A stretch of 64,000 nucleotides of DNA from Profundicola chukchiensis. GTDB taxonomy: Bacteria; Bacteroidota; Bacteroidia; Flavobacteriales; Weeksellaceae. The stretch spans positions 248,001 to 312,000 of the forward strand of contig NZ_JANAIE010000002.1 in the NCBI RefSeq assembly GCF_029664245.1, written 5' to 3'. The notes below the pieces were generated by a model that had not been told where the DNA came from, ran no database searches, and saw nothing but the letters and a program-made list of their open reading frames with translations. A program made the translations under genes and the position numbers. Shown piece by piece: positions 37,531-45,569 of this stretch (positions within the stretch are counted from its first letter, which is position 1; each line of letters opens with the position of its first letter).

Positions 37531-37692
37531 ATGACCAAAACACTTATACTTATATTATATATACTCGGCCTAGGAATGATTTTATTAGGCTTTATGGCCG
37601 CTGATAAAATTCTACTTCCACCGATTGTAACTGGATTAGGGTTTTTCGTCATTGGATATACACAATGGCGCATTATAGAAGGAAAAGAATAA
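37531..37692 (+). CDS. small two-helix membrane protein, function unknown
   Basis: This 53-residue frame starts ATG (MTKTLILILYILGLGMILLG) and ends WRIIEGKE. It has two hydrophobic segments (about 4-21 and 30-44) separated by a short polar loop (ADKILLPPIV), then a charged tail. The charge pattern and clean composition look like a real small membrane protein. A bidirectional hairpin terminator follows at 37706-37740. An inverted repeat ends 5 bases before the ATG. I see no promoter box. Expression is unproven. Confidence 0.65.
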   Translation: MTKTLILILYILGLGMILLGFMAADKILLPPIVTGLGFFVIGYTQWRIIEGKE

Positions 37693-37705
37693 TATTTAAT
37701 AAAAA

Positions 37706-37740
37706 AAATATGCAGACTTAGTGCCTGCATATTTCTATTT
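37706..37740. terminator. bidirectional terminator between the 53-residue gene and rlmN
   Basis: Hairpin AAATATGCAG with CTGCATATTT (10-bp stem, 9-base loop). On the minus strand a long T run follows, ending rlmN; on the plus strand the T run is weaker. Confidence 0.8.
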
Positions 37741-37786
37741 TAAATTTAGACAAACGTCTTGTTTATACGTGATGATGACTTATAAT

Positions 37787-38809
37787 TTATTCTGCTAATT
37801 TATTTTTATTAGCTAATTGCCCACAAGCAGCATCAATATCTTTACCTCTACTTCTTCTAACATTAACCACTATTCCTGCATTTTCTAAAGCAGCAATATA
37901 TTTGTTAGTTGCAGATTCATGCGCTTGTTGATAGATTCCATCATCGATGGCGTTATATTCAATCAAGTTTACTTTAACAGGAACTTGCATACAGAATTTC
38001 ACTAAGGCATCTATATCTTCCTTTCTATCATTGATTCCTTTCCAAATGATATATTCTAAAGTAATTCTACTTCTGGTTTTATCATACCAATATTTCAAGC
38101 TATCTAATAAATCACTCAATGGAAATTTATTACTGAAAGGCATGATTTGATTTCTTTTTTCCTCTATTGCAGAGTGTAAAGAAAGAGCCAAGCCGATTCT
38201 TAAATCTTCGTCGGCTAGTTTTTCAATCATTTTGGGCAGTCCAGATGTTGAAACTGTAATCCTCTTAGGCGACATCCCCAATCCATGTGGATGTGGAGTT
38301 GTAATTTTTCGAATTGCATCTACCACATTATTAAAGTTCAATAAAGGCTCGCCCATTCCCATAAAAACAATATTGCTCAATGGATGACCGAAATCCTCAC
38401 GACTTTGTTGGTCGATTAAGGCTACTTGATCTACAATTTCTGCCGCAGTTAGGTTTCGCATTCGTTTCAATCTTGCTGTTGCACAGAAAGTACAATCCAA
38501 GCTACATCCTACTTGGGAAGAAACACATGCGGTAGTTCTAGATTCTGTTGGGATTAAAACAGACTCTACCACATTACCATCAAAGAGTTTAACGGCGTTT
38601 TTAATAGTTCCGTCCATACTCTTTTGATACTCTTCAATCGCAATTGGTTGAATCACGAAATGTTCAGACAATTTCTCGCGAAGTTCTTTAGACAAACTTG
38701 TCATTTCATCGAAGGAATGCGCGTTTTTTGTCCAAAGCCACTCATAAATCTGCTTCGCACGAAACTCTTTCTCACCTATGCTGGGCATAAATTCGATAAG
38801 TTGTTGCAA
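37787..38809 (-). CDS. rlmN: 23S rRNA (adenine2503-C2)/tRNA adenine37 methyltransferase RlmN
   Basis: The protein has 340 residues. It is a radical-SAM enzyme with the cluster motif CSLDCTFC (CxxxCxxC) and the catalytic cysteine in DAACGQL near the end. The first canonical in-frame start is this TTG. The 11 codons before it (IKTPKDIRTQT) resemble the KxKDIRxL start of RlmN homologues, yet no ATG, GTG or TTG precedes them before an in-frame stop. The true start may be ATT at 38842. A queA terminator lies just upstream. Confidence 0.93.
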   Translation of the reverse strand: MQQLIEFMPSIGEKEFRAKQIYEWLWTKNAHSFDEMTSLSKELREKLSEHFVIQPIAIEEYQKSMDGTIKNAVKLFDGNVVESVLIPTESRTTACVSSQVGCSLDCTFCATARLKRMRNLTAAEIVDQVALIDQQSREDFGHPLSNIVFMGMGEPLLNFNNVVDAIRKITTPHPHGLGMSPKRITVSTSGLPKMIEKLADEDLRIGLALSLHSAIEEKRNQIMPFSNKFPLSDLLDSLKYWYDKTRSRITLEYIIWKGINDRKEDIDALVKFCMQVPVKVNLIEYNAIDDGIYQQAHESATNKYIAALENAGIVVNVRRSRGKDIDAACGQLANKNKLAE

Positions 38810-38862
38810 AGTCTGGGTTCGTATGTCTTTAGGTGTTTTAATCTTTATTATTTTTTAAAATT

Positions 38863-38899
38863 AAAAAAAGCAATCTGTGATACTTCAACAGATTGCTTT
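38863..38899 (-). terminator. Rho-independent terminator after queA
   Basis: On the minus strand AAAGCAATCTGT-loop-ACAGATTGCTT gives an 11-bp perfect stem followed by TTTTTTT. It lies only about 20 bases before the conserved start of rlmN. Confidence 0.85.
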
Positions 38900-38939
38900 G
38901 TGATCTTTATTCAATTTGTCTCGCAATATTACAATCTGA

Positions 38940-39995
38940 TTAGATAATCAACATTGCATCACCGTATGAGAAGAATTTATACTCTTCTTTAACAGCTTCT
39001 TTGTAAGCTTTTTTCACTAAATCGTGTCCTGCAAATGCTGAAACCATCATCATCAAGGTTGATCTTGGTGTATGGAAATTAGTAATCATGGCATTCGCAA
39101 TACTAAAGTCATATGGTGGGTGAATATATTTATTCGTCCATCCGTCATATGCATTTAAATAACCGTTAGCAGAAACAGCTGTTTCAATAGCACGCATAGA
39201 AGTTGTACCTACAGCACAAATTCTCTTCTTGTCATCGATAGCGCGATTCACACGATCTGCAGTAGATTGTGGAACATTAGCACGCTCAGATTCCATTTTA
39301 TGTTTGGTTAAGTCTTCTACTTCCACTGGAGCAAAAGTTCCTAAACCTACGTGTAAAGTAATTTCGGCGAAATCAACACCTTTAATTTCTAAACGTTTCA
39401 TTAAATGTTTAGAGAAGTGTAAACCAGCAGTAGGTGCAGCAACAGCTCCTTCTTCTTTAGCATAAATCGTTTGGTATCTTTCGGCGTCCGTATCCTCTAC
39501 TTCTCTTTTAATATATTTAGGTAAAGGAGTTGTTCCCAAAGCAGTTAGCTTAGCACGGAACTCTTCATAAGGCCCATCGTATAAAAAACGTAAAGTTCTA
39601 CCACGAGAAGTTGTATTATCTACAACCTCAGCTACTAAATCATCATCGTCTCCGAAGAATAATTTATTACCAATTCTAATTTTTCTAGCTGGATCTACTA
39701 AAACATCCCAAAGGCGTGTTTCTGGATCTAGTTCTCTTAACAAGAAAACTTCAATTTTAGCTCCAGTTTTTTCTTTATTTCCGAAAAGCCTTGCTGGAAA
39801 AACCTTCGTATTATTCATGATCAACACATCTTCCTCATCGAAATAATCGATTAAATCTTTGAAAGTTTTGTGTTCAATTGTTCCAGCTTTTCGATCTAAT
39901 ACCATTAAACGAGCTTCGTCGCGGTATTCCGCAGGACGTTCAGCCAAAAGTTTTTCAGGTAACTTAAAATCGAAATCAGATGTTTTCATTTTCAT
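38940..39995 (-). CDS. queA: S-adenosylmethionine:tRNA ribosyltransferase-isomerase
   Basis: The 351-residue protein has the QueA pattern: [28 protein letters not shown] at the start in two parts, [25 protein letters not shown] and [17 protein letters not shown]. It transfers the ribosyl part of SAM to preQ1 in tRNA, the step after Tgt. Start may be Met3 (39989), closer to homologues. It is divergent from tgt, with the two queuosine genes about 500 bases apart. Confidence 0.95.
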   Translation of the reverse strand: MKMKTSDFDFKLPEKLLAERPAEYRDEARLMVLDRKAGTIEHKTFKDLIDYFDEEDVLIMNNTKVFPARLFGNKEKTGAKIEVFLLRELDPETRLWDVLVDPARKIRIGNKLFFGDDDDLVAEVVDNTTSRGRTLRFLYDGPYEEFRAKLTALGTTPLPKYIKREVEDTDAERYQTIYAKEEGAVAAPTAGLHFSKHLMKRLEIKGVDFAEITLHVGLGTFAPVEVEDLTKHKMESERANVPQSTADRVNRAIDDKKRICAVGTTSMRAIETAVSANGYLNAYDGWTNKYIHPPYDFSIANAMITNFHTPRSTLMMMVSAFAGHDLVKKAYKEAVKEEYKFFSYGDAMLII

Positions 39996-40018
39996 ATGCA
40001 GCTTCTTTTAAAGGCCTG

Positions 40019-40049
40019 CAAATATACGACTTGCAAACAGGCTTTGTCA
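40019..40049 (-). promoter_or_regulatory. promoter TTG-N20-TATATTTG for queA
   Basis: On the minus strand TTG (part of TTGACA) at 40047-40049 and TATATTTG at 40019-40026 are 20 bases apart. The queA ATG follows 23 bases after the box. Confidence 0.7.
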
Positions 40050-40321
40050 AGTTTTTTAGGGTAAAATTTTGAAACTGTGGTATTTTAAGTCAACTTAAGG
40101 GCTTTTTTGTTGGTGATTTTAATGAATTTAGCTAAAATTTAAGGGAACCAAACCTTTTTACATTCTTTATTTCTACACACAAGTTTTTGGATTTAAGACA
40201 AATTCAATTGGAATGTTCCATCTTTTTAAATTCTAATATTCAGCCAATTGAAATATTGAGCATATTTATTTAGGTTTAAGAGAGACGAATTATATGATTA
40301 AAATGTTGTAGGCTAAGGTTC
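40050..40321. other. 272-base non-coding stretch between queA and the palindromic element
   Basis: I see no gene here. A 9-bp inverted repeat (TTCAATTGG at 40203-40211, CCAATTGAA at 40244-40252) with a 32-base spacer is the only clear structure. The rest is AT-rich and unassigned. Confidence 0.5.
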
Positions 40322-40470
40322 GGAGCGCGGCGCGGATTGGCAGCAGTAGCGCGCAAAGGGCGAGCTAGCAACAAAAAACGCAGTAAAAAAGCGACCTTAG
40401 AAGCTCTTTTTACAAGATTTTTTGTCTAGCTGGCACTGCGTACTACTGCAGAAAGCCGCAAATGCCGCCC
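40322..40470. repeat. GC-rich imperfect palindrome of about 150 bases, likely a repeat element
   Basis: Two arms pair in order: GCGGC (40327-40331) with GCCGC (40464-40468), GCAGTAG (40343-40349) with CTACTGC (40443-40449), AGCTAG (40363-40368) with CTAGCT (40426-40431), ACAAAAAA (40371-40378) with TTTTTTGT (40418-40425), and GTAAAAA (40383-40389) with TTTTTAC (40407-40413). The outer arms are far richer in G and C than anything nearby. It looks like a foldable intergenic repeat or MITE-like element. No frame is coded. Confidence 0.8.
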
Positions 40471-40495
40471 TAGTAATTCTATCTAAAATTCTGTT

Positions 40496-40503
40496 TATAT
40501 TTG
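40496..40503 (+). promoter_or_regulatory. -7 promoter box (TATATTTG) for tgt
   Basis: Exact TAnnTTTG match only 6 bases before the tgt ATG, so the transcript would be leaderless or nearly so. No TTG at -33 is clear. Confidence 0.65.
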
Positions 40504-40509
40504 CAGCCA

Positions 40510-41640
40510 ATGAAATTCGAAATTCAAACCACAGATACGGCCTCCTCGGCAAGAGCAGGTACTTTTACAACGGCGCATGGCGATGTCCAAACGCCTATTT
40601 TTATGCCCGTAGGTACGGTGGCTAGCGTAAAAGCGGTTCATCAACATGAGCTAAAAGAGGATATTAAAGCGCAAATAATTTTAGGGAATACTTATCATTT
40701 ATACTTGCGTCCGGGAACGGAGATTTTAGAAAAAGCTGGTGGACTGCATAAGTTTATGAATTGGGATCGACCGATTCTGACGGATAGTGGTGGTTTCCAG
40801 GTATATTCTTTGTCAGATATTCGCAAGGTTTCGGAAGAAGGGGTGCGTTTTCAATCGCATATTGATGGTTCTTATCATATGTTTTCGCCGGAATATTCCA
40901 TGGAAATTCAGCGAAAAATTGGGGCTGATATCATTATGGCTTTTGATGAATTGACCGGAATTCCAGCGACTTATAGAGAAGCAAAAAGAGCTATGCATGT
41001 TACGCACAGATGGCTAGAGCGTTGTAGAACTTGGTTGAACGAGAATCCGCCTTTGTATGGTTATAATCAGACTTTGTTTCCGATTGTTCAAGGGAATTCT
41101 TTTGAAGATTTAAGAGTAGAATCGGCGAAATATGTTGCGGATTTTGGCGCAGATGGGAATGCTATTGGCGGATTGAGTGTTGGAGAGCCAGAGGATGTGA
41201 TGTACAATATTGCTGGTTTGGTTTGTGAGATTTTGCCAAAAGATAAACCGAGATACTTGATGGGTGTTGGTACGCCATGGAATATTTTAGAGAATATTGC
41301 TTTGGGTGTTGATATGTTTGATTGTGTAATGCCAACAAGAAATGCTCGTAACGGAATGTTGTTTACGTGGAATGGCGTTATGAACATGAAAAACGCAAAG
41401 TGGAAGGATGATTTTTCGCCATTAGATGAGTCAGGAACTTCTTATGTGGATTCGGCTTACTCAAAGGCATATGTGCGACATTTATTTGTAGCTAAAGAAT
41501 ATTTAGGAAAACAAATTGCGTCTATTCACAATTTGGCGTTTTATTTGGACTTAGTGCGCGTAGCAAGACAGCATATTATAGCTGGAGATTTCAATCAATG
41601 GAAAGAACAAACGGTTCCTAAATTAAAGCAACGACTTTGA
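40510..41640 (+). CDS. tgt: tRNA-guanine transglycosylase Tgt, lacking zinc cysteines
   Basis: The protein has 376 residues. It has TDSGGFQVYSLS (catalytic Asp), FDELTG and FDCVMPTRNARNG, and exchanges guanine 34 for preQ1. The zinc site of most Tgt proteins, CxCxxC about 25 residues before a His, is gone: the segment reads DESGTSYVDSAYSKAY near 306-321, without cysteine. The His in ASIHNLAFY remains. A TTG start 9 bases upstream is less likely than this ATG. lptG overlaps its end. Confidence 0.95.
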   Translation: MKFEIQTTDTASSARAGTFTTAHGDVQTPIFMPVGTVASVKAVHQHELKEDIKAQIILGNTYHLYLRPGTEILEKAGGLHKFMNWDRPILTDSGGFQVYSLSDIRKVSEEGVRFQSHIDGSYHMFSPEYSMEIQRKIGADIIMAFDELTGIPATYREAKRAMHVTHRWLERCRTWLNENPPLYGYNQTLFPIVQGNSFEDLRVESAKYVADFGADGNAIGGLSVGEPEDVMYNIAGLVCEILPKDKPRYLMGVGTPWNILENIALGVDMFDCVMPTRNARNGMLFTWNGVMNMKNAKWKDDFSPLDESGTSYVDSAYSKAYVRHLFVAKEYLGKQIASIHNLAFYLDLVRVARQHIIAGDFNQWKEQTVPKLKQRL

Positions 41641-42734
41641 TAAAATTACTCGATCGGTATATCATGAAGAACTTCATAGGCACTTTTGTGTTTATGACTA
41701 CTCTATTGGCGTTGATTGTTTTGGTGATTGACTTGAGCCAAAAGGTGGGGAAAATTCAGGATAATGGCTCTACGATTGGAGCAGCATTGATTGATTATTA
41801 TCCGTTTTTTGTTCTTTGGATTGTAAATACCTTCTTACCGATTGGAGTTTTTATTGCAGCGATTTACTTTACCTCTAGATTGACTAACAATACCGAGGTG
41901 GTAGCTATGACTTCGGGTGGAATGAGCTATTTTAGGCTTACTCGCCCATATTTGATAGTTGCTTTTGGGATTGGTGCGCTTTCTTTTGCGGTGAATCACT
42001 TTTTGTTACCCAAGGCGAACGTTTATAAAAACGACTATTACTATACTTATCTTCAACCTACGTCTAAAGAACAAGATTACTATAAAGGTCGGCCAATTTC
42101 GGCGCAGATTTCCCCTGATGAGTATATTTTCTTGCATAACTATAATCGTAGAACTTTAAACGGAAGTGGATTTATCTATCAGAAGTTTGACGGAAATGAA
42201 TTAGTTTATTCGCTCCGTGCAAATGATTTAATTTGGAATCAAAAAGATTCTATCTATGCTTTGAATCATTTTTATGAGCGACACGTAAGAGCGGATGGAA
42301 CAGATTCACTAACGAGTGGAAACCGAACCGAGAGAAAGTTTAGCGTCACTCCAGATGAGCTTTTGCCAGAAGGTTATGTAGCAGAAACGATGAATTCGAT
42401 TGAATTAAGGAAATTCATTGAAAGAGAGAAATTCAAAGGATCTGCGAGTATTAGTGTTTATTTAAATGAGCTTTATCAACGAAGCAGTTTACCATTTTCA
42501 TCGATCATTCTTACGCTTTTAGCTTTATCCTTATCATCTCAAAAGCGAAGAGGTGGAATTGGATTGAACTTAGCGATTGGAATCACGATGGCCTTTATTT
42601 ACATTTTTGGTAACGAAGCCAGCAAGGTTTTATCCAATGTTGGTAACCTTACACCACTTTTAGCGGTTTGGTTATCTAATATCGTGTTTGGGTTTATCAC
42701 GATTATTCTATATTTCAGAAGAGCTTTTCAATAA
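41637..42734 (+). CDS. lptG: LptF/LptG-family lipopolysaccharide export permease
   Basis: The protein has 365 residues, with three membrane helices in the N-terminal third, a periplasmic beta-jellyroll middle and three helices at the C-terminus: the YjgP/YjgQ layout. It starts IKLLDRYIMKNFI, typical of the family. The start is TTG at 41637, overlapping the tgt stop as TTGA; the next ATG would cut the conserved LDRYI. LptF and LptG pull lipopolysaccharide from the inner membrane with LptB. Whether it is F or G I cannot fully tell. Confidence 0.9.
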   Translation: MIKLLDRYIMKNFIGTFVFMTTLLALIVLVIDLSQKVGKIQDNGSTIGAALIDYYPFFVLWIVNTFLPIGVFIAAIYFTSRLTNNTEVVAMTSGGMSYFRLTRPYLIVAFGIGALSFAVNHFLLPKANVYKNDYYYTYLQPTSKEQDYYKGRPISAQISPDEYIFLHNYNRRTLNGSGFIYQKFDGNELVYSLRANDLIWNQKDSIYALNHFYERHVRADGTDSLTSGNRTERKFSVTPDELLPEGYVAETMNSIELRKFIEREKFKGSASISVYLNELYQRSSLPFSSIILTLLALSLSSQKRRGGIGLNLAIGITMAFIYIFGNEASKVLSNVGNLTPLLAVWLSNIVFGFITIILYFRRAFQ

Positions 42735-42920
42735 AATTTCTAGAATTTTAGATTTTGTAACTGATTTCAATGTTGGTTTTAGGGTCGAAAATATCTATGC
42801 AATCGATTTATTGAAAGTAAACACAGAAAAAAGTTAAAAAATTTTTCATCTCTAATTATCGACAAAATAGATAGTTACATTTTAAGGAGAAAAATAATTT
42901 AAAAATAATTTGAATTTTGT

Positions 42921-42950
42921 TTTGAGATTTGAAAATTGAATGTATATTTG
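42921..42950 (+). promoter_or_regulatory. promoter TTTG-N18-TATATTTG for tRNA-Val
   Basis: TTTG at 42921-42924 and TATATTTG at 42943-42950 with an 18-base spacer; the tRNA begins 16 bases after the box. Confidence 0.7.
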
Positions 42951-42966
42951 CAATCGAATTACAAAA

Positions 42967-43041
42967 GGGATCATAGCTCAGTTGGTTCAGAGCATCTGCC
43001 TTACAAGCAGAGGGTCGGGGGTTCGAATCCCTCTGATCCCA
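42967..43041 (+). tRNA. tRNA-Val (anticodon TAC)
   Basis: The 75-base cloverleaf has acceptor GGGATCA paired with TGATCCC, a D arm GCTC...GAGC, an anticodon stem TCTGC/GCAGA with loop CTTACAA (anticodon TAC, reads GUA), and a T arm with loop TTCGAAT. The discriminator is A. CCA is not encoded. Its own promoter and terminator flank it. Confidence 0.96.
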
Positions 43042-43050
43042 CAACAAGAA

Positions 43051-43081
43051 AGCATTTACAGACACTGTAGATGCTTTTTTT
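43051..43081 (+). terminator. Rho-independent terminator after tRNA-Val
   Basis: Stem AGCATTTACAG with CTGTAGATGCT, 2-base loop region, followed by TTTTTTT. Confidence 0.8.
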
Positions 43082-43144
43082 ATTGGGGCTATTTTCATTG
43101 TAATAGATCAAGCTTTCCCAAAATCGAATTGCATTCTTTCTAAA

Positions 43145-43182
43145 ACAAAAATGCGCATTGACTATATCAATACGCACTTTCA
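43145..43182 (-). terminator. Rho-independent terminator after the SLC13 transporter gene
   Basis: On the minus strand GTGCGTATTGA pairs with TCAATGCGCAT (11 bp, two wobble pairs), followed by TTTTTG. Confidence 0.7.
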
Positions 43183-43215
43183 AATGAGTTATTTTTAAGT
43201 CTTTTTAAGGACTTT

Positions 43216-44679
43216 CTAGAAGTAACCTATCATATACAAGAAAACTACCCAAACGATTACTAGAATCGGACCTAATAAGCCAATAGTTAATCCTCCAAAT
43301 CTAAAATCAGATTGTTTTAATAAACCTGTACTATATGCTATCGCATTCGGAGGTGTAGAAACTGGTAAGAATAAAGCACAAGATGCACTTACCCCAATCA
43401 CCATCGCCATATAAGCTGGATTTACGCCAGGCAATATACTCGCCACCGGAATCAAGATAGTAGCAGTAGCTGTATTACTCATGATATTTGAGAAAAGTAC
43501 GGTTGCAAAGGCGAAAATCGTCATCATTGCATATTCATTGAAGGTGAAGTTAGATAGCTTAGCCACAAAGAACTCAGCCAAACCACTCTCTTGAATAGCT
43601 AAACCAAGCGACAAACCACCAGCAACCAACATTAGAGTATCCCATGGAATCTCTCGAACATCGTCACCTGTGATAATTCCAATCATAGGAAAGAATATAA
43701 TCGGAATCCCCGAAACGGCGGCAGATGGAATTCCATGCCAGCGCCCGGTTAACCATAACAGAACCGTAACCGCTAGTACGGCTAATACAATTCTCTTCTG
43801 AAAACGCTCCTCTAGATTGCTTGGCTCATTTTTGATTTCAACAACACTATCCACTCCCATTTCATTAAGTTTAAACTTACGCTTTAGTAGAAACCAAAAT
43901 ATAAGTACTAAAATCATCGCCACAGGTACACCTAAAACCATCCATTCCAAGAATCCAATTTGAATACCTCCACTTTTGGCTTTTGACATAGAATTAATCG
44001 CTTCCACTGCAATCGCGTTTGGTGGCGAACCAATAATAGTTCCCATTCCACCAATAGCAGCTGCCGAAGGGATTCCAAGCAATAAAGCTTTAGAAAGTCC
44101 ATGTTCTTTTCCGAGCTTATTAATAAACGGTAAAATGGAGGCAACCATCATAGCTGTAGTCGCTGTGTTGGACATAACCATAGAAGCGACCGCGGTAGCG
44201 AGCATCATTCCAAAAAGTATTTGAGATGGCTTGCTACCTACTTTAGACATTGTTAAGGCAAATAAATCCGCATCTAAACCTGTTTTTCTTAGAGCAAGCG
44301 CCAAGAAAAACCCACCTAGCATTAACCAAATTACGGAATTAGACCAAGTTTGAATAAAGGTGGTGACATCTATATAACCTGGTTGTCCAGGAACATTGGT
44401 TTCTGCTTGACCAATGAGAAAAATCAAGAGGCCGACAATGAGAATTCCTACCGCGAAGGGCGGTATAGCTTCGGTTACCCAAAGCGTAACAGCAAAAATT
44501 AAAATAAAAAAGACATATTGCTGTATAACGCTAAATTGTTCCTCTTGGATGGTAACAAAATAAGTCAATAGAAACGCTCCAATTATACTCAGCAAAAAAA
44601 GTATAATTCTTTTTTGAGCATCTACCACACGTTGCATTCTGTTTACCAGTCTTTCCGCTGATCTTCTTGAGTCTGCCAT
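43216..44679 (-). CDS. SLC13/DASS-family divalent anion:sodium symporter
   Basis: The 487-residue protein has about twelve membrane segments. It carries the two repeat-related Ser-Asn-Thr motifs of this family, SNTATTAMM (first half) and SNTATATILIPVA (second half), and GSPPNAIAVE and STPPNAIAY. These bind Na+ and the dicarboxylate or sulfate substrate. An N-terminal basic stretch (about 1-20) precedes the first helix. Substrate cannot be told from sequence. Confidence 0.93.
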   Translation of the reverse strand: MADSRRSAERLVNRMQRVVDAQKRIILFLLSIIGAFLLTYFVTIQEEQFSVIQQYVFFILIFAVTLWVTEAIPPFAVGILIVGLLIFLIGQAETNVPGQPGYIDVTTFIQTWSNSVIWLMLGGFFLALALRKTGLDADLFALTMSKVGSKPSQILFGMMLATAVASMVMSNTATTAMMVASILPFINKLGKEHGLSKALLLGIPSAAAIGGMGTIIGSPPNAIAVEAINSMSKAKSGGIQIGFLEWMVLGVPVAMILVLIFWFLLKRKFKLNEMGVDSVVEIKNEPSNLEERFQKRIVLAVLAVTVLLWLTGRWHGIPSAAVSGIPIIFFPMIGIITGDDVREIPWDTLMLVAGGLSLGLAIQESGLAEFFVAKLSNFTFNEYAMMTIFAFATVLFSNIMSNTATATILIPVASILPGVNPAYMAMVIGVSASCALFLPVSTPPNAIAYSTGLLKQSDFRFGGLTIGLLGPILVIVWVVFLYMIGYF

Positions 44680-44794
44680 CTTTTTAAATTCTTACACAAA
44701 GTTGGTTAATTTATTTTAAGAATTATATGAATTGTATCATTCACACTAAGCAATAAAGATAAGAAGAAGATTTATACAGCCACCTGATTTAGTG

Positions 44795-45424
44795 TTATTT
44801 AATCATAAATACTTTTTCAATTTTATCTGAATGAGATAAGCCATTAGGATTACAGCCTGGCAAACCTTCGGGGACTTCTACATTATGTTTATCGTAGAAA
44901 GATTTCCAATATGCATCGACTTCTTTCGTCGCTGGGTTCACAAATGTCATAGGCTCGAGCTTAAAAATATTGGATTCTCTAAAGGCGCGCTCTATAAAGT
45001 CCGAACAATAATAGGCAGTATCACTCGGAATGTATAAATAATTATAAGGTTTCCCCAACATTTGATTGGCTCTTACTAAAGCCGATGGAATTGCATTCTT
45101 ATATTCGTCCTTTAATCGATAAACCACCAGTCTCCTATCCTTATGTGCTTGAATAAAATCGTTTAAACTTTGTTTAATTGAGCCTCCTTGGGTTGTTGCA
45201 TGTAATACATTTACGCTACCCGCTACTTTTTCAACAATACCCATATGATCAAATGAGATATTATGTTCGTCAACCTTGGTTACTCTACTAATAGCACCCG
45301 AAAGATTTTGCTCATTAGATTCAACGAAAATCATATCACCCGACTCTAATTGTTTTACATAATGGGTTCTACAAGAAGTAATGCAAAACATTAACAACAC
45401 TAAAATACCGATAATACGAATCAT
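44795..45424 (-). CDS. YiiX/YebB-like permuted papain-fold lipoprotein hydrolase
   Basis: The protein has 209 residues from the ATG at 45424; a TTG 12 bases upstream is rejected. It has a lipoprotein signal peptide (lipobox ITSC). The permuted NlpC/P60 pattern is present: a loop SGDMIFVESN, then FDHMGIVEKV with the His, and YYCSDFIERAF with the candidate Cys. Such enzymes cut amide bonds, perhaps in peptidoglycan or lipid substrates. Function is inferred from the family alone. Confidence 0.87.
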   Translation of the reverse strand: MIRIIGILVLLMFCITSCRTHYVKQLESGDMIFVESNEQNLSGAISRVTKVDEHNISFDHMGIVEKVAGSVNVLHATTQGGSIKQSLNDFIQAHKDRRLVVYRLKDEYKNAIPSALVRANQMLGKPYNYLYIPSDTAYYCSDFIERAFRESNIFKLEPMTFVNPATKEVDAYWKSFYDKHNVEVPEGLPGCNPNGLSHSDKIEKVFMIK

Positions 45425-45528
45425 ATATTCAGTCAATTTTAAATAGAAGGCTAATCTAAGATAAAAGAAAATTCTTAGCCAATTAGAAAGTAGATTGAAG
45501 GGTTATACCTTACTTAAAATTTCATTTC

Positions 45529-45561
45529 TTTGCGCAATTCTATATAATAGATGTATTTTTG
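45529..45561 (+). promoter_or_regulatory. promoter TTTG-N21-TATTTTTG for the ABC exporter
   Basis: TTTG at 45529-45532 and TATTTTTG at 45554-45561, 21 bases apart. The ATG at 45570 is only 8 bases after the box, so the mRNA has almost no leader. Confidence 0.65.
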
Positions 45562-45569
45562 CAGCTGCT

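Noticed and set aside
37518-37730. Minus-strand frame of 70 codons
   Set aside because: It lies opposite the better supported 53-residue plus-strand gene and crosses the terminator hairpin.
40322-40470. The palindrome as an ordinary terminator
   Set aside because: It lies between divergent genes, so neither would end there, and it is much longer than terminators in this window.
42940-43183. Open frames on both strands across the tRNA, giving peptides such as GSGVRIPLIP and GSEGFEPPTLCL
   Set aside because: These are well-known false translations of a tRNA gene; tRNA-Val explains the DNA fully.
42967-43215. Integration site of a mobile element at tRNA-Val
   Set aside because: No integrase, no repeat of the tRNA 3' end and no foreign composition nearby.
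45495-45569. A 25-residue N-terminal extension of the ABC exporter
   Set aside because: It covers the TTTG-N21-TATTTTTG promoter and has no family match.
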